Assembly (NCBI GenBank): GCA_910589415.1
Contig: OU342630.1
Location: 83,820,186 to 83,884,185 of the forward strand
Direction: 5' to 3'
DNA length: 64,000 nucleotides
Source of the DNA: Malachius bipustulatus
Lineage: Eukaryota > Arthropoda > Insecta > Coleoptera > Melyridae
Positions within the stretch are counted from its first letter, which is position 1; every line of letters begins with the position of its first letter. The translations under genes were made by a program, and so were the position numbers. The notes under the pieces are model-generated. The model was not told the DNA's origin. It saw only the letters and a list, made by a program, of their open reading frames with translations, and ran no database searches. Of the stretch, positions 1 through 9,945 are shown piece after piece.

Positions 1-2800
1 TTTCAAGTCAGCAGTGTCACTATTATCTTCATTGTTTAGTTGCTGCTGGGACTAATGGACGAATTGTAAATGTTAAACCAAACTTCTTCTTATCAGTACT
101 AACAAAAGACATTTACCTACTACTCACAAGTTCCTTGCCCTTCAGTCATTTCGAAATTTCAGGAAGCCTATTGCGAGAACAGATTTTTCGGTGTTAGAGC
201 TAATCTCTTATTGAATTATGAATTATTGTGATAAATTTATTCACAGAAAACGTCTTGTAAAGGTTTACAAAAAAAAATTGTGCGAAATAATGAAAGTCAC
301 ATTCAGATGTCTTCAATGGAACCAATTATTTACGCCAAGCCTGGCTTAATATAAGATTAGCGTTTTGCGAAACCATAGAAGATTGATTGAAAAGGTTATA
401 TTTTCACCAGTTACAGGAAATCGATGCAATTTCTGTTATTGCAAAATGACCAAAAATAAATTCAATAAAGCTTGTCGAATACTAAAGTATACAATTATTA
501 TCGGCATATTTCTCGTACCTACATCTCGGTATTATACGTCTTAGATAAGGTCGGAAATTCATTCATTTATACGATAAAGTCTATATCTAAGCGAAAAATT
601 ACTCAGAAATTCGATTTTCCTTCATAGCAAGAGGGGGGAACGCCATGCAGCGACGGTTTTTCTTGTGGTCTTCTCATTCATGCCTACTAGTTAGTCCCCC
701 TGAGTTCAAAGTTCTGCTACTAATATACTGCTGCTGTTAAATTATACGTAGATTAGCATTATTGGCCATCACACTCACAACATAATAAAAGGATGGCTAT
801 GATTATGATTACATTAGCGTTATAAATTACAATACGAAAGGGGGTAAAAGTCGATGAGATTTGCATGAATTCTTGTAGGTTAACAAACTGTCGAGCAGAC
901 TGGAAGCAGTATGTAATTATGAGGGGTTAACAATAATGAGCAGGGGACACACCAAAATTATGCCTATTAATATGGTGTGGAAACTTTGAGACTTGAACTT
1001 TGAACTCGGACTGCTCATATAACTCTATAAGAATTCGATCCTTTAGAGACAATGATTTACGAGGACGAGGGGCGATTGTTAGCGAGTAGAAGACTCTATT
1101 TTCTCTACGACTATACTTCAAAATCATTTAACAGCTTTATAAATAAAATTGAAATAATAGGCTCATAGAACATTTCAGCAAAATATTTACCATTGTTAAT
1201 GTTAGAAAATGCGGAATGCACTTACTTTTTTCTTTATTAAATAGTCTGTCCAATGAAAACATTAATCCCAAGAATCAAAAGAGAAGTTCAATAGTTCAAT
1301 GCATCAAATGGTTTTCAGTTTCCAGCCAAATTCCTTATTATTATTTGTATAACATCATGGTCATCATGACCATGACGATCGTGACGTTTGTGTTTATAAA
1401 GTCGAAGAAAGCGAGCTGGCAGCTTGAAATTTTCGGACATAATAGAATTACAATAAATGAGGACAAAACAAAATCATTGCCAGCGGCAGTCAAGCCAACA
1501 TCTTTTCATTACGTTTATCCAAACTAATTGTTTTGTTCGTGGCCAGCCTGGAGCTCAGTGCACGCGTACTTACGCCTCTGTTTCGTAAACGACTTCGCGG
1601 ATTCTTTCTCGGTCGCTGTCTTGTATGGGTAATTGAAATAGCATTCACTGTAAATCAATTTATTTTATTAGAATTTAATTGTATCTTCATTATATAGATT
1701 TTTTTATCATACTTTATGATTATACCACCTACCTATTATAGTGAGAATGAATTCAGCACGGTAAGTGATGGCTTTGTGGTATTGTTTGCATTATGGTGCA
1801 AATTATAATGAAACAAAGAAGCAAAAACTAACTTTGAAAATGTTTGAATTTTTTTTAAATTTGCTTGTAGAAATTGCAATATCAGCTGGTGGCTTATCGA
1901 TAATAAGCCTCTACTCTCTTATTATAATAAGCATTAGTCATTATAAGCGATTATTATAGTCGATCATCATTCAGCATTTTACAATACAACATACAACATT
2001 AAAGAAAAAAAAATGATAATAATCACAAGACCATTCTTCATTCATTGACTTCGACAACAGACTCATTCTCATTATATATCATTTCTATTTTAATTCTTTG
2101 GTTGCATTTGGTTGATAATGAAAGAGCGTAATTTTCTAAAATTAACTACATAAATGTCAACTGCTTTTTTTATACCTCGTTTTATACCTAGTCATTTACA
2201 AACAACAAACCCAGGAGAAAAAATGTTTCCCTGTGTCAAGCCGAATTTTAGATAAACTATAGCCTAACTTCCATATTGTTTGCAAATTGCAATCAGTTCT
2301 AATGCCAAAGTCACTTTATTTTATTTGAATAGCAAAAAAGTAACTTTTAGTGGTTTTAATATTATTTTCCATGCACTGACGCAGTTTATAGTCTAAATTA
2401 GAACCTAATGAGTAGGCAATATGTAATTAGTAAGTTATTCCTCTCTGACTACATGCATTTAAACGTATTTAATGGGCCTAAAACCTAAACTAACGAGTCT
2501 GCATGATACTTATAATGTGATTATTATCCTACTGTGATGATGCAAACTGTCTAATGCTCTGTCTAGTGTTTTTCCTCTTATACGTCGTTGTGCATCCTCT
2601 TATACACTCACGTAAGAGCGAAAAACTGCTATAGTTGAAACTATTGAAAGCTATTTTCTTCATGGAGTGTGGAACCCATAAGAATTACTTCCATGTTCCT
2701 CATCAAACTCAATGCTTAGATTTCTGTTGGAACTGTTTACAAGCTTCTTGGAAAAAGTCTACTTTTGTCCTTATCGAGTGATATATAGCTAACGCAAAAC
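1..2800. other. Intergenic DNA with no supported gene
   Basis: AT-rich sequence with frequent stops in all frames. The longest open frames (about 60-100 codons) have no recognisable domain. A more GC-rich patch near 1540-1640 contains, on the minus strand, a good GTAAGT donor-like site after an open stretch. It could be a 5' exon of a minus-strand gene leaving the window, but nothing else supports that. Confidence 0.4.
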
Positions 2801-2812
2801 AATGCAGCGATC

Positions 2813-3890
2813 ATCGGACTATCAGCGCAATGAGTCACTCACTCAAAATATTCCTTAAGATAATTCATCAACGAATCTTTAAGAAATTAGAACAAGATAT
2901 CAGCGAAACCCAATTTGGTTTTAGAAATGCAGTGGGGGACAAGGGAAGCCTTGTTTGTCTTTAATGTGCTGTCACAAAGATGTATGGACATCAATCAACC
3001 GATACGTATGCTTTCTCGTTTGCATAAAAATGATATTAGAATAATAAATAATTTATACTTCAACCAGACCGCTAATATAAAAGTAGATAAGGAGCTCCAG
3101 AAGAAACAAGATGAATACAACGTGGAGTAAGGCAGAGGTGTGTGCTATCGCCACTATTATTTAACCTTTACTCAGAGGAGATCATTTCAGAGAGCACTGG
3201 AGGAAACAACAATTGGCCTAAAAGTTAATGGGACACCCGTCAACAATATCCCGTATGCAGACGATACCATATACTTATTGCCGAGACACTGGAAGATCTG
3301 CAGAGCTTAGTTGACCAAGTACATAGTTATGAGCGGCGAAGAGAGTGGACTCACCAAATTTATGACAATCACAAAATCAGTTCAACAACAAGAAAATTTA
3401 TGGATCAAAGGAGAATTAATAGAGAATGTCCGTCGGTATAAATACCTGGGAACAATTATTGTCAACGAAGGTAATTAATACACGAAGGAAATCATATCAA
3501 GAATTGGACAAGCCACAGCCATATTTAACAAGATGCAAAATGTATTATGCAGTAGAGATTAAATTTTCACCTTTCACCTCAGAGTAAGAATATTAAGATG
3601 CTATGTCTTCTCGGTGCTGCTCTCTGGGATGGAGTCCTGGACTTTGAAGAAAAACATTAGCGATCAACTAGAAACATTTGAGATGTGGTCATTGTGGTCA
3701 TACAGAAGGATCTTGAGAATAAGTTGAGTAGACAGGATAACAAATGAAGAAGTACTGGAAAGGAAAGGGAGATATTAAACACAGTTAAAGTGAAAAAGTT
3801 GCAGTATGTGGGCCATGTTATGAGGAGCGAGATGAGAATAGCTGTGAGCTGTGATGATAGCCAACCTTCTCAGGAGGAGATGGCACTTGA
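2813..3890 (+). pseudogene. RTE-like LINE reverse transcriptase fossil
   Basis: Conceptual translation across shifted frames gives non-LTR reverse-transcriptase landmarks in the right order: a QFGFRNA block near 2910, a CVLSPLLFNLYSEE block near 3140-3180, the catalytic YADDT near 3254, a RRYKYLGT block near 3430, and a LLSGMESWTL-like block near 3615-3650. These are typical of RTE-type and related insect LINEs. The stretch that should carry the first catalytic aspartate (motif A) is missing between about 2995 and 3030, so there is an internal deletion as well as several frameshifts and stops. Neither a 5' endonuclease part nor a 3' end is visible. It is a dead copy; clade assignment is by memory of motif style only. 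Confidence 0.75.
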
Positions 3891-4439
3891 AGAAGAATAA
3901 CTGATATAGCAGTGAAAGTATACCGACTCCAAGACATTCCTGGTAGGTAAAATTTTTGCAAATAGTTTTCCCGAAACTTACAGTTTTAACCAAGACTTTT
4001 TTGCGGTTTAGCATGGCTTAGAATATCATGTGGATCAGTTTCCAGAGTTACCGAACAAGGATTTGTTGGTTTGAAAACTTCCGAAGCAACCGATTTAATG
4101 AAAGAGATCTGCGAAGATCATAAGCTTAAATGTGATTTCGTATGTGTTTCGTATTTGGAGTCCATTGAATCGAAGTTCGGAAGGATTCAGATTATTTTCA
4201 TAAAGAATTTTCACCTTTCAAAAGAACAAGTTACTTTGAATCTTCTTTTGAATCCGGATCAGAAATACCTGTTTCGATTGTAATAATATGACCAAAAGAA
4301 TACAGCTAATGATGACGTCACAGCTCATGTGAAAAAAAAACTTTGATGTTGCCTTTTTATGACAACATGACCGTACATGACAACGTTTATTTTAACAAAT
4401 GTTACTGTGTTTATAAAGACCTACATTAGTGTATGGTTT

Positions 4440-6115
4440 TGATGTTTAAAAAGGGTAAAAACCTTCTTGCGCATCAATCGCAGAAATAGTGTATTTTTAT
4501 GCGATTCAATTATGAATATTTTCACCGCTTTTTAAATTATTGGCTTTTTGAAATTTTCCATAGTCATGTCATGTTAGCGTAGTGCTTTAATGTGAAAAAT
4601 TTTCTGTGATAATTTCATTTCATTTCGTTTCAACACGTGCCTTAGAATGGATTTTTAAATTTAAAAATAAAAAAAATTGGCAAAATTTTACAATTTTGTC
4701 CCTTTTCCTATGCCCGCCACTGGCTAACTTTACTTGAAAAATACTATTTTTTACACTACCTTTAATAAATTCGGAAAAAACTGAAAGGAGAGTTTTTAAA
4801 ACCGAAAGTTTGAAATTTTAGAGGAATAAACATCATTTAAAAATATTCGAATATATCTCCGCCATTTTTATATTTGCTTCTTGAAATTTTTGAAGGTTAA
4901 ATATGCTATTAGTATAGTTGTCTACTATCAAAATTTCCGTTCTATTCCTTCAAAAATAAGCTCATGAATGTTTATAGAAATGTAGACATTTTTACCCTTT
5001 TCCTACCCACGCCTCTGGCTTATTAATAGAAATGATGCAAATTGTACTGCATTAGCTCAAATTTCAAATAAGTTTATTCCAATCTTGTTAATTTTGTTTA
5101 AAAGTTTTTGATCTTGCCTATTTAGGGGTTCAAAATCTAGCCATTTTCCAAAAATTGAAAAGGCCGCCATTTTGGAATGTCTTTACCTATTTTACTCAAA
5201 TACAGTACCAGACGACTACTTGAGGGTATCTTACTACCAAAAAAATTTCAGCGCTCTAGATTGAAAACTTCGACCAGAAACCGTGCCTCACGGACGGTTT
5301 TTTTTCTGAAATTCGGAGGGACATCCTGTAGAAGTAACACAACTCTAGGAAAATGTTTTTTACGAAAATCAAACGTCAGCCCTAAGGTTGATAAGAGTAA
5401 AAAATTTCGTTCATTAATCTTGAAAGATGAAGCTACAGGAGCGTTTTTAAAAATTTAGAGAAATTAATTTATAAAAAACATCATGTAAAAAAAAATCGAA
5501 TATCTCCGCCATTTTTCTTATTTACTTTTTGAAATTCTCAAGGGTTTAAGTCTATTAGTATAGTTGTCTACTGTAAAAATTTCAGTTTAATTACTTCAAA
5601 AATGTGCTCATAAATTGTTGGAGAAATTTAGCCATTTTTACCCTTTTCCTACCCACGCCACTGGCTTATTAATAGAAAAAATGCAAATTTTATTGCATGA
5701 AATTAAATTTCAAGTCATTTACTTCCAATATTGTGAATTTGATATAAAACTCTTTTTTTATCTAGCTTATACAGGGGTTCAAAAAATAGTCCTTTTTCCA
5801 AAAATTAAAATGGCCGCCATTTTGAAACGGCTCGATCGATTTTGCTCAAGTGCAATACCAGACCACTCCTTGTGGATATCTTACTTCCACAAAAATTTCA
5901 GTCTCCTAGATTGAAAACTGCGACCTGAAATGAGGTGACAAAAACCGGATACCTGGAATTTTGAAGGGACACCCTGTAGAAGTGATGGGACTTTTGGAAA
6001 GTTTTTCAACGAAAATCCAACGTCATTCCCAAGCTTTACAAGGACCCAAAATTTCGTTCACTAATCTTAAAAGATAAAGCCACAGGAGCGTTTTTAAAAT
6101 CGAAATTTCGCGATT
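4440..6115. repeat. Interspersed repeat containing a ~650 bp tandem duplication
   Basis: Two diverged direct copies of a ~650 bp unit lie at about 4790-5440 and 5437-6090. Each holds, in the same order, a TCTCCGCCATTTTT block, a CCCTTTTCCTACCCACGCC block, a GGCCGCCATTTTG block and an ACAGGAGCGTTTTTAAAA block. The flank from 4440 to 4990 recurs in inverted orientation at 46850-47440, so this is a dispersed family. The open frames inside (for example 5177-5458) are not conserved between the copies, so I do not call coding sequence. Confidence 0.75.
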
Positions 6116-6120
6116 TTGGA

Positions 6121-6170
6121 GAAATATATAAATATATAAATATATAAATATATATATAAATATATAAAAG
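6121..6170. repeat. (TATAAATA)n microsatellite
   Basis: Repeats of ATATATAAAT with minor interruptions, immediately left of the palindromic element. A similar TA-rich tract follows that element at about 6998-7022. Confidence 0.9.
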
Positions 6171-6201
6171 AAGTATTAGTAGTCTCGACTGAATGATTAA
6201 G

Positions 6202-6998
6202 TAACAGAATAGTAATATTGGGTTTGCAGTCAAACACTTAGGGTTAGTTATACTCTATATTTCTAATTTACAAGCTTTCTGGTCCTTTAAGACCCTTCTT
6301 CAGGTAACTCTAAAAAGGAATGAAAATCAATAAAGAATGAAAGCAATACAATGACTTATTTCCTTACGAAATGTGAGATTTTTCCCCTTGATGCATATAA
6401 GCTGTAGGTACACTTCATTAATAAATCAATAAAACATCAATACAAAATATTAAAACAAGGAGAACCGGCCACAGACCGTAATTATGTTCTAATCAGGACT
6501 TACAAAGTGACACATCAGAGGCGCGAACAATTCGAGATTAATGAATGGAATAAGTACTGTCAACAGTTGTCATTCAAAAGATAAGCAACCAACTCCTGTT
6601 TTGTGTGGTAGTGTCTAATTACACCGTCTGAAGGACTGATTTAGGAGTGGTTATTGTTTCAAAATTGCTTACCTATACAATTAAATCATAAAAATGTGGC
6701 GACGCCAATTAGGCATTCCTACCCTACCCCCAATTGAATTATTATATTATGTGCCTACCCACAAATTTTATTGATTTATTAATGAAGTGTACCTACAGCT
6801 TATATGCATCAAGGGGAAAAATCTCACATTTCGTAAGGAAATAAGTCATTGTATTGCTTTCATTCTTTATTGATTTTCATTCCTTTTTAGAGTTACCTGA
6901 AGAAGGGTCTTAAAGGACCAGAAAGCTTGTAAATTAGAAATATAGAGTATAACTAACCCTAAGTGTTTGACTGCAAACCCAATATTACTATTCTGTTA
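6202..6998. mobile_element. ~800 bp palindromic element with ~230 bp inverted arms
   Basis: The left arm (6202-6436) reappears almost perfectly as its reverse complement at about 6774-6998, around a ~340 bp core. The outer ends read TAACAGAATAGTAAT and ATTACTATTCTGTTA, so TA flanks ACAGAA...TTCTGT on both sides, compatible with a TA target site. Each arm carries a CTGAAGA...GAAAGC segment (plus strand in the right arm near 6899, minus strand in the left arm near 6300) that resembles a degenerate hammerhead core. No ORF is conserved. Near-identity of the arms suggests recent insertion or gene conversion. Confidence 0.8.
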
Positions 6999-7860
6999 AA
7001 TATATAAATATATATATATATATCGTGGGCAGGTGAATTTTGGAAAACTACTTTTTCGTGATCTGGGGGTCACGATCGGTGGACATTTGATGAGTTTGGG
7101 TGATTTTTGGAAAGTGATGTCGTCCTCAATAGTGTATTTTTTTGTTAAAAAATACACTAAAATGATGAATGAGACCAAAGCAACTCGGTATAAAATAATG
7201 CAATTACCTTGGAGAGAGGTGTCAGTTGCTTGAATTTGCTGCTTGGCTGCTGCTGCATCCGATTAGGGCGAATCACTTAATTACCGGTTAACGAGATAAG
7301 AGTTGAGGTTGAGAGATTTTAGTTTGAGTATTTTATTAATAAGATTTAAAAATAAGAGTGTCATGATCATGAAGTAATTTGCGCAAATTATTGGTATATT
7401 TTAATCTTGGGGTTAACGATATTTTTTTAAAGAATGCAGTCGTGCTGCTTCGTCGCTTGTTGAGCGCTATCGGCCCATAATATGATGTTCGTAATATCTT
7501 CACATGTTATGAGACGGCCAGTCTGAACTGAAAATCACGACCTTTCATCGGCCACTATCTCGTGAGAAAATGATCATTCAACTGTGACAAAATTATTATT
7601 ATCTCACGACCTGTAGAACGTGCATCGTGTCTGAACTGAAATCAGCAGCATAATGAACGTTTTATATTGAAAGTAATAGAGAAATTTATTGATTTATCAT
7701 TATTATTATAACGGATGGATGAAGTTTATTCCAATTATGTAAGTATGTATGTATTATTGATATTCTGGATGGGTAATTTATTTCTCATTTTCATTCTGTG
7801 GGTTCATTCATAAGGTACAATATAAGTCGATTGATAGTTATTGTGTGGTTATTGTCGAGC
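6999..7860. other. Intergenic DNA, TA-rich tract then unassigned sequence
   Basis: A short TATATA tract ends near 7022. The rest has no convincing coding region. The two overlapping opposite-strand frames near 7000-7230 are short and unrecognised. A fragment with a TGTTAAAAAATACACTAA-like string recurs near 19850, which suggests an old repeat. Confidence 0.35.
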
Positions 7861-8087
7861 ATATGTCGATTAATGAGTTCCATGTTATACAGGGGTTGTC
7901 CCAGCTCATTCAAGTCGGTCTATGTTGAAAAAATAGTAAATTAAAGTACAAGATCACAATGGCCATACCTAATTTAAAATTATTTTGGACTATTATAATA
8001 CCGAGTTCCCATTAGGAGAGTGACATACCTATACCAATGTTGTGGTATAAGATTATCTTACACCGTGGTCATTAGTATGGTGACTGG

Positions 8088-8580
8088 TGTGACTAGTCTT
8101 GAATGTTTACTCCCCATGCAGATATCAAGCGCCAGAACGTAGCGTGGAATGGCACACTTCAACCTTTACAAGGACCAAAAAAGCAAGAATGCCCAAGCCG
8201 TCAAGTCGAAGATCCAATGCATGCCAATTTGCTTTTTGATAGCCAGGAACTCGTGCACAAAAGTTTGTGCCTCATGAATGCGGTCAATCAATAACTCATG
8301 GAGAGGTTCTTGAAAAACTTTCATGGGATAAACTGCGAAAGTGAATAGGTACATTTCTGTGGATCCTCTGTCTAGCTACGCGCCCGACTTGAGTCCTTGT
8401 GAGTTTTCCTTTTCCCGATATTGACAATTCATCTCAAAGGGACGTCATTTTGGGACATTCTGAAAATTCAAAAGGCGGCTGTAAGTCACCTGGTAAAGGT
8501 TATTCCAGTATCATTTCTATGATACTCAAAAAAGTTTGGTGATGGCGCTGAGCGAGTAAACATCTGCTGAAACAGTCCGC
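8088..8580 (+). pseudogene. Mariner transposase fossil
   Basis: Shifted-frame translation shows mariner-family blocks in order. They are a DESWMFT-like block at 8088-8105 (first catalytic Asp region, damaged), KRQNVAWNG followed by PKKQECPSR, FDSQELVHK and VNQ (8120-8290), then YAPDLSPCEF at 8377-8406 (third catalytic Asp region), and HLKGTSF/HFGT with a KIQKAAV block to about 8490. The part that should contain the HDNA block with the second Asp is deleted. Several frameshifts and stops make it non-functional. It ends about 100 bp before the LINE ORF1, so the LINE may have inserted beside or into it. Confidence 0.8.
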
Positions 8581-8691
8581 ATTAACCATTTAATTTTTCG
8601 CAATATTATTTGTAATTAATTTATAATTTACAACTGGTTCTGTTGAGTACGTTACATTCTGTTGTGTGTGCAAGTTTGGTATCAGTTAATA

Positions 8692-9402
8692 ATGCCGAAT
8701 CCTAGAAAAGCCTCAGTCAAATCTAGTGAACCATCCGAAGAGAATCTGGCCACAAAAATTGATAGATTGGAAAGTTATTTTCAAGACGAAATGAATAGAT
8801 TCAAGGGAAAAATGCGAACTTCAGGAGTTGGAGATGAAGTCCTGTCATTATCTGATTTATCCCGTAAGTTTGATAATTTTGAAACTAATATACACAATGA
8901 AATACGTCAATTGAGAACGGAGATAGAAAACAACTCAATGGCAATTAAAAACCTTAAGGATACTATACATAATCAAGAGCGACAAGTGCATGCCAATAAA
9001 ATGCTTGTGTTCGGAGTGCCTGAAGTTGATGATGAAAACTCCGTAATATTGCTTAATAATTTTGTAAAAACGGTCTCCAAATATGTTAAAATCGATGGCT
9101 TAAATTTGTCCATCAGTGATATCTCGAATTGTTATCGTGTTGGAAGAAAACAAACAGATAGCAGGCCACGGCCGATACTGTTTCAGTTTGTTTATATTTA
9201 TAAAAGAGATTTAATTTACAATAACAAATCACTATTTAAGGGATCAGACATAGTAGTTGCAGAATATCTATCAAAGGAAACATATAATTTATACAAGTTA
9301 ACCATAAAAAAATATAAGCGTCAATGTTGGACGCAAAATGGTCAGATATTCGTGAAAGATGGTGATAGGCGAAGACGAATTAGAGAATCTTCAGATTTGT
9401 AG
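8692..9402 (+). CDS. LINE ORF1 protein (coiled coil + RRM-like)
   Basis: This 236-residue ORF1p-like protein probably binds LINE RNA and acts as a chaperone in the ribonucleoprotein. The ATG at 8692 is the first in frame; the ten upstream codons lack an ATG. Residues about 20-110 are rich in charged residues with a heptad-like pattern (DRLESYFQDEMNRF; IHNEIRQLRTEIENN), suggesting a coiled coil for multimerisation. From about 118 onward, NKMLVFGVPE followed by ISNCYRVGRK and RPRPILFQF looks like the RRM-type core of L1/CR1 ORF1 proteins. The basic C-terminus (GDRRRRIRESSDL) fits nucleic-acid binding. No CCHC zinc knuckle is visible. A 543 bp spacer separates it from ORF2. Confidence 0.8.
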   Translation: MPNPRKASVKSSEPSEENLATKIDRLESYFQDEMNRFKGKMRTSGVGDEVLSLSDLSRKFDNFETNIHNEIRQLRTEIENNSMAIKNLKDTIHNQERQVHANKMLVFGVPEVDDENSVILLNNFVKTVSKYVKIDGLNLSISDISNCYRVGRKQTDSRPRPILFQFVYIYKRDLIYNNKSLFKGSDIVVAEYLSKETYNLYKLTIKKYKRQCWTQNGQIFVKDGDRRRRIRESSDL

Positions 9403-9945
9403 ATAGTGTGTACTCTTTAGGAGCCAATTGTTGTAATGTAAATCCACCTAGATACAGAATTGATTGATGATGTTATTTTTTTTTTTTTTTTTGTTTTTTT
9501 TTCCCTTTAGGTAGGTACTGCAGGGAGATATTATTTTGAAATTGTATTTAAATAATTTAAATGACGATTACCTGGTTGATTTGTTATTATTTACTTTGCG
9601 ATTGAATAGCGTTATAAGTTTTGATATTTTTGCGGATATGTTTGGCAGTGTTGCACGATTCCTTTTATTTCCCTAGGACATATTCTTGTTTTATTGTATA
9701 CTTGCTGTGTCTTACATTTTGTTAATAAGTTTCTAGTATTACATTTTATTGTTGTTGCTCATCTCATTACTGAATATAGTTTATTCTTAGTATGTGTTAA
9801 GTCGTGATAAAGTGATAAAAGATGTATGATGCTCGTATGTTGAAATCTAGATGAATTGGGGCTTGTTAATGTTCATAGCTCATTCTTACTGTTAATGGTC
9901 CTGTACTGTTCATGATTTTAGTGTTTTTTGTTCTGTCGTAGAGTG
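9403..9945 (+). other. LINE inter-ORF spacer with poly-T tract
   Basis: Untranslated stretch between ORF1 and ORF2, including an almost pure T run at about 9477-9511 interrupted by one G. The size is large for a CR1/Jockey-type spacer. No alternative reading frame bridges it, so ORF2 translation would need re-initiation or internal entry. Confidence 0.5.

Noticed and set aside
1550..1640. Possible minus-strand 5' exon with GTAAGT donor
   Set aside because: A single donor-like site without recognisable coding sequence or partner exon in the window.
5177..5458. 93-codon plus-strand frame in the tandem repeat
   Set aside because: The frame is broken in the second repeat unit, so it is not conserved as protein.
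6245..6965. Inverted repeats as a CRISPR-like or phage attachment structure
   Set aside because: There is only one inverted pair with a unique core and TA-type ends; the surrounding genome is clearly eukaryotic.
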